A stretch of DNA of 56,571 bases. Origin: Methanomassiliicoccales archaeon (GTDB lineage: Archaea > Thermoplasmatota > Thermoplasmata > Methanomassiliicoccales > UBA472). The stretch is from positions 1 through 56,571 of the forward strand of contig JAJRAK010000015.1 of the NCBI GenBank assembly GCA_028682895.1, given 5' to 3'. Made by a program: the position numbers and the translations under genes. Below, one piece after another: positions 43,660 to 53,147 of this stretch (its first letter is position 1; the number at the start of each line of letters is the position of its first letter). The notes under the pieces are model-generated. The model had not been told where the DNA came from, did not search any database, and saw nothing but the letters and a program-made list of their open reading frames with translations.

Positions 43660-45011
43660 GGAAGGTAATGAAGTTCGGCGGCACCAGCGTTGGTAGCGGG
43701 ACCGCCATGTCCCGTACCGCCGACATCATCATGAGCTATGATTGTCAGCGGGCCGTGGTCGTCTCGGCCATGTCCGGGGTGACGAACTCCCTCATCGAGA
43801 TGATGGAGGACCGATCGAAGGAGGTGCCAGAGCATCTGAACTGGTTGAGGGGGAAGCATCTGGACGCGGCCAAGGACAATATCTCCAAGGAGCTGATGCC
43901 TCAATACTTGGAGGACCTGGAGTACCGCCTTTCCGGGCTGGGGCATCTGATACACCTCTACCGTCAGGACGAGGACCGCATCATGTATCAGGATGCCATG
44001 TCCAGCTGGGGCGAGAGGCTTTCCTCTTTAACGCTCTCCTACATATTGCGCAGCCGGGGCGTGGACTCCCTGGCGCTCACCTCGGAAGAGGCTGGCATAA
44101 TCGCCTCCGGGCCGCCCGGCAACGGCGGTGCGGACCTCCAGGCGACCGAGGCGAACCTGCGCCGGACGCTCGTGCCGCTCATGGAGAACGGTAAGGTCCC
44201 CATAATCACCGGTTACTACGGTTGCGATGCCAGAGGCCGCCCGCTCACGTTCGGCCGGGGCGGCTCTGACTATTCCGGGGCCGTGGTCGGATATGGCGTG
44301 GACGCGGACGAGGTCGAGATCTGGACCGACGTGGACGGGTTCATGTCCGCCGACCCCCGGGTGGTGAAAGGGGCGCGCACCATAGTGGAGATGGACTATG
44401 GTGAGGCCGGCGAGCTAGCTTACTTCGGTGCCAAGGTATTGCATCCGAGGACCATCGAGCCGGCCAAGCGCAAAGGCGTGGCCGTACTGGTCAAGAACAC
44501 CTTCAACCCCCAGGGCGAAGGCACGCGGATACACAGCACCAGCCCCACCGGGAAGGACATGCTGAGGAGCGTGGCCTTGAAGACCGGGCTGAGCATAGTG
44601 AAGGTGTACTCATCCGAACTGGTATACCAGCCGGAACTGATAGCCAGGATATTGGAGGCCATCAGCGCCAACGGTGTCACCATCTACGCCGTTTCCACAT
44701 CGTTATCCACATTGGCAGTGGTCGTGCCATCCGATTCCGTGGACGACGTCTGCGAGCGGCTGGGCAAGTTCCGCAGCGAGGTGGAAGCTATAAAAGTGAA
44801 GGGCGATGCGGCGCTGATCTGCGCCGTGGGCGATGGTATGTTGGACAGCTGCGGTGTGTCAGCGAAGATATTCACCGCGGTGGCTGACGTCGGCGCGAAC
44901 GTGGAGCTGATCTCCGAAGGCGCCTCGGACATAGCGCTGAACTTCATGGTCGGCGGCTCCAAGGCCGTCGACGTGGTCAAACGATTGCATGAGCTATACA
45001 TAGGTGGTTGA
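43656..45011 (+). CDS. lysC: Aspartate kinase
   Basis: The 451-residue protein has the kinase signature KFGGTSVGSG, the FGRGGSDYSG and ADPRVV motifs, and two C-terminal ACT domains (about 305-450) that usually bind lysine or threonine for feedback control. It phosphorylates aspartate, the first step of the pathway. An alternative start at 43668 would shorten it by four residues. Aspartate semialdehyde dehydrogenase, needed between this step and DapA, is not in the window. A 16-base duplication follows its last codons. Confidence 0.95.
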   Translation: MRKVMKFGGTSVGSGTAMSRTADIIMSYDCQRAVVVSAMSGVTNSLIEMMEDRSKEVPEHLNWLRGKHLDAAKDNISKELMPQYLEDLEYRLSGLGHLIHLYRQDEDRIMYQDAMSSWGERLSSLTLSYILRSRGVDSLALTSEEAGIIASGPPGNGGADLQATEANLRRTLVPLMENGKVPIITGYYGCDARGRPLTFGRGGSDYSGAVVGYGVDADEVEIWTDVDGFMSADPRVVKGARTIVEMDYGEAGELAYFGAKVLHPRTIEPAKRKGVAVLVKNTFNPQGEGTRIHSTSPTGKDMLRSVALKTGLSIVKVYSSELVYQPELIARILEAISANGVTIYAVSTSLSTLAVVVPSDSVDDVCERLGKFRSEVEAIKVKGDAALICAVGDGMLDSCGVSAKIFTAVADVGANVELISEGASDIALNFMVGGSKAVDVVKRLHELYIGG

Positions 45012-45028
45012 ATACATAGGTGGTTGAA
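44997..45028 (+). repeat. 16-base tandem duplication at the lysC/lysA junction
   Basis: TACATAGGTGGTTGAA occurs twice in direct succession (44997-45012 and 45013-45028). The first copy encodes the last four residues and stop of lysC; the second supplies AGGTGG and the first base of the lysA ATG. Confidence 0.85.
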
Positions 45029-46284
45029 TGAGGGAATTCCCGAACAGGAAGGGCGTCATGCTCATCGGGGGCATGCCAGCCACAAAGATGGCCGAGCGGT
45101 TCGGCACCCCGGTGATGGTCACGGACGAGAACGCGCTGCGCGAGAACTATCGGGCGGTATGGAAGGCCTTCAACGACCACTTTCCGACCCGGGTCAACTA
45201 TGCTTGCAAGGCCAACACCAACCTGAGCATACTCCGGGTGCTGGAGCAGGAGGGGACCTTCATAGACGCTGTCTCCATCGGGGAGGTGGAGTCATGCTTA
45301 CGCGCCGGCTTCGTCCCGGAACGTATCCTCTACACGGGCGTGGCCGTCTCCGACGCGGAGATGCTGGCATTGGTAAAGGCGAACGTCCCGATCAACGTGG
45401 ACTCCGTACCTCAATTGCGACGCCTGGCGAAGATGGACCCCAAGCATCCGATATCCCTGCGTGTCAACCCGGACGTGGGCTCCGGGCACTCCGCGAAGGT
45501 GGTCACCGGGGCCAAGGGCGCCAAGTTCGGCATTCCCAAGGACGAGATAATCTCCGCCTATCGTGAGGCGCTGGACCTCGGATTCTCTCCGCGCGGATTG
45601 CATGCGCACACCGGTTCTGGCGGTAGCGACCCGCAGGTCTTCGGGCGCGTGACCGAGGTGCTGGTGGAGATGTTCGAAAGGGTCAGGTCCGAGCTGGGGC
45701 TCAAACTGGAGTTCCTGGACATCGGCGGCGGCCTGGGCATACCGTACCGTCCCGAGGAGCATCCCACCGACCTGAACGCAGTGGCCGCGGAGGTCGCGGA
45801 CAGGCTCAAGGGGAGCAGCGTTCGGACGCTGGTGATCGAACCAGGGCGTTACATCGTGGCCGATACCACCGTTCTGCTGACGACCGTACAGGACATCAAG
45901 CGCACCCCGGTGAAGGACTACGCACTGGTGGACGCCGGGTTCAACACCCTGATCAGGCCAGCGTTCTATGACTCGTACCATCATGTGGCCGTGGCCAACA
46001 AGTTCGATCGACCGGCGGAGTCCAAGTACGACGTTGCCGGGCCCATATGCGAGAGCGGTGACTACCTGGCCAAGGAGCGCATGCTGCCCAAGGTCGAGGC
46101 GGGCGACCTACTGTGCATCTATGACGTCGGAGCGTACGGTTTCACCATGTCCTCCAACTACAACACCAGGCCGCGTTGCGCCGAGGTCCTGATGAAGGGC
46201 GGGAAGGCAGCACTAATAAGAGAAAGGGAGACGGTGGCGGACATGTTCCGTCATCAGAAGGTCCCGGCGAGGCTGAGGAAATGA
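45028..46284 (+). CDS. lysA: Diaminopimelate decarboxylase
   Basis: The 418-residue protein is a fold-III PLP enzyme. YACKANTNLSILR holds the PLP lysine, GLHAHTGSG and FLDIGGGLGIPY bind the phosphate, and ESGDYLAKER supplies the substrate-binding glutamate-cysteine area. It decarboxylates meso-diaminopimelate to lysine. AGGTGG in the duplicated junction serves as ribosome-binding site. The stop overlaps the dapF start as ATGA. Confidence 0.95.
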   Translation: MREFPNRKGVMLIGGMPATKMAERFGTPVMVTDENALRENYRAVWKAFNDHFPTRVNYACKANTNLSILRVLEQEGTFIDAVSIGEVESCLRAGFVPERILYTGVAVSDAEMLALVKANVPINVDSVPQLRRLAKMDPKHPISLRVNPDVGSGHSAKVVTGAKGAKFGIPKDEIISAYREALDLGFSPRGLHAHTGSGGSDPQVFGRVTEVLVEMFERVRSELGLKLEFLDIGGGLGIPYRPEEHPTDLNAVAAEVADRLKGSSVRTLVIEPGRYIVADTTVLLTTVQDIKRTPVKDYALVDAGFNTLIRPAFYDSYHHVAVANKFDRPAESKYDVAGPICESGDYLAKERMLPKVEAGDLLCIYDVGAYGFTMSSNYNTRPRCAEVLMKGGKAALIRERETVADMFRHQKVPARLRK

Positions 46285-47105
46285 GGTTCTGGAAGTATCA
46301 TGGCATCGGCAACGACTTCGTGCTGGTGGAGAATCTGGACGGCAAGGCGTCGAAGGACCCGGAGCACGTCAGGTCCGTATGCCACCGTCGCTTCGGCGTA
46401 GGTGCCGATGGGATACTGTACCTGGAACGTAGCAAGATCGCCGACTTCTCGATGAGGGTGATGAACTCTGATGGTTCCGAGGCGGAGATGTGCGGCAATG
46501 GCATTCGATGCCTGGCAAAGCACATCTATGACACAGGGCACCTGAACCGGAGGGATATGAGCATCGAGACCCTGGCTGGCGTCAAGAACATCAGCGTAAG
46601 CACCAGCGACGACAAGGTCAACATGGTCACGGTGGACATGGGGCGTCCATGGCTGGACCGACCGGACATACCCATGCTGGGCGAGGGACGTTTCATGGAC
46701 CAGGAAATGACCGTCGGGAACGTGAGATTGCGCGGTACCGCGGTGTCGATGGGCAATCCCCACCTGATAATATTCGACCCTCCATGCTCGGAGGACATCC
46801 AACGTCTGGCACCTTTGTTGGGTGCCCATGAGCTGTTCCCCCGTCAAACTAACGTGGAATTCGTTAAATTGGAGAATGGTGTATTGGATATTCAGGTCTA
46901 CGAAAGGGGGGCCGGTTGGACGATGGCATGCGGGACAGGAGCATGCGCCACGGTAGTGGCCGCGGCCCTGCTGGGAAAGGTCGATTACGACAAGGAGATA
47001 GAGGCCCGCCTTCCCGGTGGAAGTCTCTGGATCAAGGTCTCCAACGACCCTTCCAAGGTCACCATGCGCGGCCCTGCCAGTCTAGTGTTCGAAGGTCAGA
47101 TGTGA
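46281..47105 (+). CDS. dapF: Diaminopimelate epimerase
   Basis: The 274-residue protein has two pseudo-symmetric halves with catalytic Cys71 in MCGNGIR and Cys217 in ACGTGAC. It converts LL- to meso-diaminopimelate without a cofactor. It starts inside the lysA stop codon; a longer in-frame read-through from within lysA is not the real start. dapL follows ten bases later. Confidence 0.96.
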   Translation: MRFWKYHGIGNDFVLVENLDGKASKDPEHVRSVCHRRFGVGADGILYLERSKIADFSMRVMNSDGSEAEMCGNGIRCLAKHIYDTGHLNRRDMSIETLAGVKNISVSTSDDKVNMVTVDMGRPWLDRPDIPMLGEGRFMDQEMTVGNVRLRGTAVSMGNPHLIIFDPPCSEDIQRLAPLLGAHELFPRQTNVEFVKLENGVLDIQVYERGAGWTMACGTGACATVVAAALLGKVDYDKEIEARLPGGSLWIKVSNDPSKVTMRGPASLVFEGQM

Positions 47106-47115
47106 AGGTGTGAAG

Positions 47116-48276
47116 ATGGGTTTCGAGTACGCTAACAGATTGAAGAACCTGCCTCCCTATCTCTTCGCCGAGATAGAGGAGAAGGTCAACAAGAAGAAGC
47201 AGGAAGGAGTGGACATAATCGATTTCGGCATCGGCGACCCCGACCTGCCGACCCCCAGCCCCATCGTCAAGTTCATACAGAAGGAGATGGAGGACCCGGA
47301 GAACCACCGCTATCCTTCCAGCGCCGGAGAGGCCGACACTCGGCGGGCCATCGCCGACTGGTACCAGAAGCGCTTCAACGTGGACGTGGACCCAAACGGC
47401 GAGGTGGCGATACTTATCGGCTCAAAGGAAGGACTGGCGAACATCTGCCGGGCCTTCGTGAACCCGGGCGAGAAGGTGCTCTGCCCCGACCCCGCCTATC
47501 CTGTCTATGCTCAGGGGGCGGCGACGCTCACGGACGCGGTGCCGGTCCGCTTCCCGCTCCTGCCCGAGAAGGGTTTCCTTCCGGACATCGAGTCGTTGCC
47601 CGAGGATGCCAGGATGCTCTACCTGAACTATCCTAACAACCCGACCGGTGCGGTCACAGACGAAAAGTTCCTGCTCTCCGCGTCAAGATGGTGCGTGGAG
47701 ACCAACACCATATTCTGCTATGACAACGCCTACTCGGAGATGACCTTCGACGATTACATCGCACCATCTGCGCTGCAGGTGGCCCAGGGCGATGAGACCA
47801 TTGAGTTCGGTTCTCTGTCAAAGACGTTCAACATGACCGGCTACCGCATCGGCTACGCCGTTGGGGACTCCGACCTCATATCCGGACTGAAGAAGGTCAA
47901 GTCACAGATCGATTCCGGTGCGCCCAAGTTCCTGCAGAAAGCGGTCATCGACGCGCTGGGAAGATATGACGACAAAGGCAAGCGGCCGCAGATGGTGGAC
48001 GATAACATCGCTGTCTATCAGAAGCGCCGTGACGTCATGGTCAGCGGGCTGCGCAAGCTGGGGTTCAAGATCGAGAAGCCCAAGGGAACGTTCTATCTGT
48101 GGATGAAGGTGGACGGTCCGTCCCTCAAGTTCGCTGAGAAGATGCTCAACGCTGGCATCGTGGTCACTCCCGGGGTCGGCTTCGGCAAGGGCGGCGAAGG
48201 CTACGTGCGCATAACGACCACGCAGCCAGTGGCAAGGATCGAGGAAGCGCTGGAGCGCATGTCCAAGGTCCTTTGA
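47116..48276 (+). CDS. dapL: LL-diaminopimelate aminotransferase
   Basis: The 386-residue fold-I PLP aminotransferase has PPYLFAEIEEK at its start, LNYPNNPTGAV and SLSKTFNMTGYRIGYAVG with the PLP Lys236. DapL makes LL-diaminopimelate directly from tetrahydrodipicolinate, so no acylation genes are needed, and none are present. ATG 47116 lies five bases behind AAGGTG; a GTG at 47110 is an alternative. It is the last gene of the operon and is convergent with pgk. Confidence 0.92.
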   Translation: MGFEYANRLKNLPPYLFAEIEEKVNKKKQEGVDIIDFGIGDPDLPTPSPIVKFIQKEMEDPENHRYPSSAGEADTRRAIADWYQKRFNVDVDPNGEVAILIGSKEGLANICRAFVNPGEKVLCPDPAYPVYAQGAATLTDAVPVRFPLLPEKGFLPDIESLPEDARMLYLNYPNNPTGAVTDEKFLLSASRWCVETNTIFCYDNAYSEMTFDDYIAPSALQVAQGDETIEFGSLSKTFNMTGYRIGYAVGDSDLISGLKKVKSQIDSGAPKFLQKAVIDALGRYDDKGKRPQMVDDNIAVYQKRRDVMVSGLRKLGFKIEKPKGTFYLWMKVDGPSLKFAEKMLNAGIVVTPGVGFGKGGEGYVRITTTQPVARIEEALERMSKVL

Positions 48277-48279
48277 AAA

Positions 48280-49512
48280 CTACTTCCCTCTTTCCCTTTT
48301 ACAGGCGACCTTCAAGGCCTCCACGACCGGCAGCGGCTTGCCCAGGATGTACGTCTCCAGCGCCCCGCCTCCGGTGCTCACGTAAGAGAAGCGGCAGCAG
48401 CATCCGTACTTCTGCGCGGCGCTGACAGTGTGCCCTCCGCCGATGACCGAGAAGGCCTTCCCGGACACGATGGCCTCCATGATGATCCTGGTCCCCAGAG
48501 AGAACTCGTCCCTCTCGATCACGCCCGCCGGACCGGACATGAAAACAGTGCAGGCTCCGGCTGCAATCTGCGAGAACCGGGCCGCGGTCTCCTTGCCGAT
48601 GTCCATGATGGGCATGTCCGAAGGGAGCTCGGAGACCTGTACGTCCTTTCGCTTTCCATTATCGTCCAAGGCAACGTCCGTGGGGAGGAATATGCGTTCG
48701 CTGTACATTTCCAGCAACACATTGGCCGAATGAAGGTTCTCCTCGGTGAACTCCTTCATCAGTATCTCTTCGCTCCTCTTGCCCAGGTCGGACCCACTGG
48801 CCTTCAGGAACGCGTTACCTGCCAGGCCGACCAGGAGCACCTTGTCGGCGATACCTTTCGTAAGGACCCGGTCCACCACCTTGATGGCGTCGGAGAACTT
48901 GGAGCCGCCCAGCACGAAGACGCATGGATGTGAGGGTGAATCGAAGACGGCGTGAAGGGCCTCCAGCTCCTTCTGCATCAGCCGACCGGCGGCCGAGGGC
49001 AGCAATGCCTGGAAACCGACAAGGGAGCATTGGGACCGATGCGCGGCGCCGAATGCGTCGGAGACGTAGACGTCCGCAACGGAGGAAAGCTCCTTGACCA
49101 TATTGGACCGGGCATGGACCTCCATAGGGGACTTGTCCAGCTCGCCAGGCTCGTCCCTGACGTTCTTGAGCATTATGACAGTGCCCGGTCTCATGGCGGA
49201 GATGGCCCTCTTGGCCTCATCTCCGTACAGATCGTCGACGTAGCGCACCTCCTGCCCTAACAGTTCGGACGTGCGCTTGGCATGCCTCTCCAGCGGTGTA
49301 TAGTCCCATTCCCCTGGGCGGGACTGATGCGCCAGGATGACGACCTTGGCCTTGCGGGCCAGCATTTCTTTGAGAGTGGGAAGTATCTCGCGTATGCGAT
49401 TGTCGTTGGCCAGCTCTAAGGTCGACTCCTGCAGCGGGCAGTTGATGTCCACGCGGTAGATGACGGTCTTACCTTCAAGATCGAGGTCGTCGATTGTGAG
49501 ATGGTCCTTCAT
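48280..49512 (-). CDS. pgk: Phosphoglycerate kinase (archaeal)
   Basis: The 410-residue protein has the DINCPLQ and AHQSRPGE motifs near the N-terminus and the FVLGGSKFSDAI and VIGGGHT nucleotide-binding segments of archaeal phosphoglycerate kinase. It transfers phosphate between 1,3-bisphosphoglycerate and ADP. A GGGGGA site precedes the ATG. It lies 160 bases downstream of the GAPDH gene, with T-rich sequence (about 49603-49625) between them, so it may have its own promoter. Confidence 0.94.
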   Translation of the reverse strand: MKDHLTIDDLDLEGKTVIYRVDINCPLQESTLELANDNRIREILPTLKEMLARKAKVVILAHQSRPGEWDYTPLERHAKRTSELLGQEVRYVDDLYGDEAKRAISAMRPGTVIMLKNVRDEPGELDKSPMEVHARSNMVKELSSVADVYVSDAFGAAHRSQCSLVGFQALLPSAAGRLMQKELEALHAVFDSPSHPCVFVLGGSKFSDAIKVVDRVLTKGIADKVLLVGLAGNAFLKASGSDLGKRSEEILMKEFTEENLHSANVLLEMYSERIFLPTDVALDDNGKRKDVQVSELPSDMPIMDIGKETAARFSQIAAGACTVFMSGPAGVIERDEFSLGTRIIMEAIVSGKAFSVIGGGHTVSAAQKYGCCCRFSYVSTGGGALETYILGKPLPVVEALKVACKRERGK

Positions 49513-49671
49513 TCTGCTTCCCCCGAGGCGTAACTAGGCACAGCCACGGTCCGATACGTATGGGGATAGCGATTCAATAAAAAATGATTTGCCTGGAAAG
49601 GCCAGTGGAATAAACGAAAAGAGGGGAATGTGGAAGTGGTTTCCTTGACGCATTATGGTATCAAAACCACG

Positions 49672-50685
49672 TCAGCGAAGTCCGATGGCCTTGTCGGTGC
49701 GCTCGATCGATGCCAGGTTGTCCTTCTCCAGCTTCATCATGGAGCGTATGCAGTCCACGTTCTCCGGGACCACATCGCTCTCCTGATGAATGGCCTGGTA
49801 GTAGTACAACGTGTTCCCCACGACCTTGACCCCGTCCTTCCAGACCGCTATGTCCATGAGGTCTCCGCGCGCTCGCCCCAGGTCCTTGGCCAGCTCCATG
49901 ATCTGGCCGGTGTTCTTCACTCCGTCCTTTCCGGAGATGAGCTTGACCCTCGGGGATGACGACCATGTGTCCAGGACATCCTTCTCGGTCACCGTGCTCT
50001 TCAGTTCGGCCACGATGCAATGCACGTGCATGAGCGTGGTAGGCGTGACCACCGCCATGGTCTGGATGTCCAATCCGTGCATGATGGTCTTGACGTCCGG
50101 CCCGTGGTGGGTGGGCAGCTTCAGCGATGGTTCGACGGCATTTAGGGCGCCGCCCTTCTTATCGGCCGGATCCGCCGCACGTCGTACGAGCGAGGCGAAC
50201 ACCTTCTGGACGCCGAAGGCCTGCTGTAATGGGAAAAGAGTGCGCACCAGACCGGTGGTGTTGCAGGAGACGACCCTCACCGAGGGAGCTCCCCAAGCCT
50301 CATGGTAGTTGGCCAGGGCGTTGAAGGACACGCCGGCCATCTCATGGGCCTCTCCTCCCTGGAATATGCATTTGACACCGGCCTTCTCATAGATCGGTCT
50401 GTACTTCTCCCCGAAACCGCCCGGGGTGCAATCCACGATGACGTCGGCCTTTCCGAGCAGATCGTCCAGCGTTCCCTGGGTCTTGACGCCCGCCTTGTCG
50501 AAGTTCTCCTGGTCCTCGGCATGAGCGGCGTATAATGGGTGTCCTTCCCGCAATGCCGTGGACGATTCGTAGGACGGTCTGGTCTTGGTGACCCCAACGA
50601 TCTCCATGTCATCCTGCTTGTTCACAGCCCAAGCAACTCTCTTGCCTATGGTGCCATAGCCGTTGATCCCTACCTTGACCTTCAT
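49672..50685 (-). CDS. gap: Type II (archaeal) glyceraldehyde-3-phosphate dehydrogenase
   Basis: The 337-residue protein opens KVKVGINGYGTIGKRVA and has catalytic Cys141 in VVSCNTTGL, the archaeal type II pattern. It interconverts glyceraldehyde-3-phosphate and 1,3-bisphosphoglycerate with NAD(P). I chose ATG 50685, six bases behind AGGAGG; a GTG two codons earlier overlaps that spacing. Together with pgk downstream it suggests gluconeogenic or glycolytic flux. Confidence 0.96.
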   Translation of the reverse strand: MKVKVGINGYGTIGKRVAWAVNKQDDMEIVGVTKTRPSYESSTALREGHPLYAAHAEDQENFDKAGVKTQGTLDDLLGKADVIVDCTPGGFGEKYRPIYEKAGVKCIFQGGEAHEMAGVSFNALANYHEAWGAPSVRVVSCNTTGLVRTLFPLQQAFGVQKVFASLVRRAADPADKKGGALNAVEPSLKLPTHHGPDVKTIMHGLDIQTMAVVTPTTLMHVHCIVAELKSTVTEKDVLDTWSSSPRVKLISGKDGVKNTGQIMELAKDLGRARGDLMDIAVWKDGVKVVGNTLYYYQAIHQESDVVPENVDCIRSMMKLEKDNLASIERTDKAIGLR

Positions 50686-50820
50686 GCACACCCTCCTCTA
50701 CGTTTTCCCCATATCCATGGCCCATTATCATGATTTTGGTTTTACGAAAGGGATTGTGGATGAAAATCGCGTCGATGAGAAAGAAAAGGGGATGTAAAAG
50801 GTTTCCAAGATATCTCGTGC

Positions 50821-51069
50821 TCACTTGGCCTTGACCTCTTCCCTGGTCTTGATCTTATTGTAGGTCCTGGTTATCATGATGATGGCCGCTACGGCAAAGA
50901 CCGTCACGATGATGGCGTAAATTAAAAATCCCATTGTTCCGCTAGCTGTTCCAAAGATATCGATCATCAGAGACTTGATGGCCTCGTTCCATGCCAGAGC
51001 TGCGATCATACCGAAAGCTGCGGTCATCAAGGCGGCTATTTTGTCTATTACTTCCAATTTAAAGCTCAT
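50821..51069 (-). CDS. Small two-helix membrane protein (DUF5654-like)
   Basis: The 82-residue protein has two membrane helices (about 14-32 and 47-67) and a basic C-terminus (NKIKTREEVKAK). The layout and the AFGMIAALAWNEAIKSL segment resemble the archaeal DUF5654 family, whose role is unknown. GGAGG precedes the ATG, and TATAAATAA on the minus strand (51119-51131) is a good promoter. It lies 135 bases upstream of the GAPDH gene but, with T-rich sequence after it, looks like its own unit. Confidence 0.8.
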   Translation of the reverse strand: MSFKLEVIDKIAALMTAAFGMIAALAWNEAIKSLMIDIFGTASGTMGFLIYAIIVTVFAVAAIIMITRTYNKIKTREEVKAK

Positions 51070-51170
51070 GTCTTGATCCTCCTCTAAAGAATAGATTAAA
51101 CGTAAAACTCATCTGGTGATTATTTATAGCTTATTATCCTGCCGATGCTGGACTACGACAAAATTCACTT
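51070..51170 (-). promoter_or_regulatory. TATA promoter of the small membrane protein gene
   Basis: On the minus strand AGCTATAAATAATC lies at about 51118-51131. This is followed by a leader of some 30 to 40 bases and GAGGAGGATC as ribosome-binding site before the ATG at 51069. Confidence 0.55.
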
Positions 51171-51261
51171 GACTGGATGTTCGATGAGGATCATTTTTTT
51201 TCGAGGATCGTCGGAGCAATGACGGGCACAATTGAAATATCCGGGTCAAGATGCGGTATCC

Positions 51262-52188
51262 ATGGGCGCGCTGAGGACGATCGGCCAGACCGCTTATTAT
51301 GGAGCATGGCTGCTCAAGGGGCTACTTGGGTTCAAGAAGGCCCTGGTCAACACCATGATCATCACATACGATTGCAACCTCAGGTGCCAGCACTGTCATA
51401 TCGCCGAGAGCATCGATCAGATACCTCTGCCTCACAGCATCTCCTACGCTGATGCGGTGGAGGATATGCGCTCATCATACGAGCGCGGGGCGCGCGTGCT
51501 ATTCTTCGAGGGAGGCGAGCCGACCCATTGGAAGGACGGGGAGCGGAACCTGCTGGACCTGATCAAGGCCGGAAGGGAGATCGGTTACTTCGTCACCGGC
51601 TACACGACGAACGGCACCAACGTCTTCTACCTGGAGAGCGACACCATCTCCGTATCTTTGGACGGTCCGAGGGAGGTCCACGACGCCATCAGATGCCCGG
51701 GGACGTTCGATAAGCTCATGGCCAACCTGGAGAAGGTGGACCACCCCAACGTCTTCGCCAACATGGTGGTCATGCCGGAGAACAAGCACCTCATCCGGGA
51801 GACGGCCCAGATCATCAAGGACAGCAAGAAGATCAACGGTATCATGATCAACTTCCTCACGCCTCCGCCGGAGTCGAAGATGCTGACGCTGGAGGAGAAG
51901 CGCAAGGTCGTGGATGAGATCATCGCCCTGAAGAAGGAAGGATATCCCATACTCAACTCCAAGAAGGCATTGAAGGAGCTTCTCATGGAGGACTACTCCG
52001 AAAGATGTCCCTTCTGGGCCTCGGAGTTCGTTCTTCCGGACCGCAGCAAGCATTTCGGCTGCCCGATGAAGGGGGAGGCGTGCAAAAGATGTGGCTTCAA
52101 CGCTGTACGCGAGTACTCGCTCATAACCAGGGTGAGCTTCACTACCATATTGTCCATGGCAGGACGCTTTGCACTGTCAACGAAATGA
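51262..52188 (+). CDS. Radical SAM protein
   Basis: The 308-residue protein has the radical SAM motif CNLRCQHC near residue 43 and a core barrel with FFEGGEPTHW and SVSLDGPREVHDAIR. C-terminal cysteines (CPFW, GCPMKGEACKRCGF) suggest an auxiliary cluster, as in SPASM/Twitch enzymes. The substrate is unknown. The start is uncertain between ATG 51262 and an in-frame TTG at 51232. Its 3' end overlaps the convergent prenyltransferase gene by 47 bases, which is unusually long. Confidence 0.86.
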   Translation: MGALRTIGQTAYYGAWLLKGLLGFKKALVNTMIITYDCNLRCQHCHIAESIDQIPLPHSISYADAVEDMRSSYERGARVLFFEGGEPTHWKDGERNLLDLIKAGREIGYFVTGYTTNGTNVFYLESDTISVSLDGPREVHDAIRCPGTFDKLMANLEKVDHPNVFANMVVMPENKHLIRETAQIIKDSKKINGIMINFLTPPPESKMLTLEEKRKVVDEIIALKKEGYPILNSKKALKELLMEDYSERCPFWASEFVLPDRSKHFGCPMKGEACKRCGFNAVREYSLITRVSFTTILSMAGRFALSTK

Positions 52189-53098
52189 CGATGAGGACCT
52201 GATTGCTCAATGCGAGCAAGAACGCGATCGGGGCCGGGCGGATGAACCGCAGCTTGTCATCCTTATTGCGAAGGCTCTTCATCAGCTTCATGGACAGCGG
52301 CAACGTCAGGAACATCAAGGCGTACAGCGGGTCGAAGCAGACCAGTACGGCGCACAGGACGTAAAGGACGACGAGGAACGCACCCTCGGCCCTTACCGCA
52401 TCTTCCAATCCCAGCCGTACGCACCAGTCCTTCTCCCCTCCCTTCACATGCGCCTCATACCCGGACATCTGGTCCACGAAGCGCATGAGCATCACGGTCA
52501 AGCCGACCGTCAGGGCGATGAGGAACATCTCCCACGACCATTCGCCCACTATCACGTAATAGGTGAAGAAGGACATCATGAAGAACGAGGCGCCCACATC
52601 TAGCTCCCCCAATCCGCGCGCTCCCAGGTTCAACGGCGGGGCCGTGTAGAAGAAGGCCAGGAAGAAGCCGATCGCTCCCATGAGGATGACCAACCATCCA
52701 CCGTACAGGATTATCGGGATGGACACCAGCAGTGCGCCGATGGCGATCATGGATATGATGATCAGCCCCTGTCGTTCGGAGACCTCTCCCTTATCGAAGG
52801 CGTTACCATCCCAGTATATCCGTTCGTCATACACCTCGGCTATGGCCGCCTTGGTCTCCGGGGTCATGAAGTCGAAGCGCGTGGAATCCGTTCCGCTCTT
52901 ATGGTCGAAATAATCGTTGGTGATGTTGACGAACATGGCCAGGAAGAATATGTCCAGAGGTATCAGCACCGCCATCGTCAATTCGTCGCATAGCGTGAGG
53001 GCGAAGACCGCACCGGTCACTGAGGCCATCACGAACGGAAGGGTGTAGCTGATCCTCAGAACGTTCAATATCTTGCGCCAGGCAACGGTCATCTCCAT
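52142..53098 (-). CDS. UbiA-family prenyltransferase (MenA-like)
   Basis: The 318-residue protein has about eight membrane helices and the prenyl-diphosphate site NDYFDHKSGTD at residues 61-71. A second motif, DQMSGYEAHVKGGEKD, lies on a later loop. UbiA enzymes attach isoprenoid chains to aromatics (quinones) or, in archaea, to glycerol lipids. NDYFDHKSGTD is most like 1,4-dihydroxy-2-naphthoate prenyltransferases. It is last in the luxE-luxC-SDR-ubiA unit; GGTGAG precedes the ATG. Confidence 0.88.
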   Translation of the reverse strand: MEMTVAWRKILNVLRISYTLPFVMASVTGAVFALTLCDELTMAVLIPLDIFFLAMFVNITNDYFDHKSGTDSTRFDFMTPETKAAIAEVYDERIYWDGNAFDKGEVSERQGLIIISMIAIGALLVSIPIILYGGWLVILMGAIGFFLAFFYTAPPLNLGARGLGELDVGASFFMMSFFTYYVIVGEWSWEMFLIALTVGLTVMLMRFVDQMSGYEAHVKGGEKDWCVRLGLEDAVRAEGAFLVVLYVLCAVLVCFDPLYALMFLTLPLSMKLMKSLRNKDDKLRFIRPAPIAFLLALSNQVLIVISLTVQSVLPWTIW

Positions 53099-53147
53099 GC
53101 GCTCACCGTGAAACGGTAAAATCAGAAAGGGGATTTAACCGCTTGCA

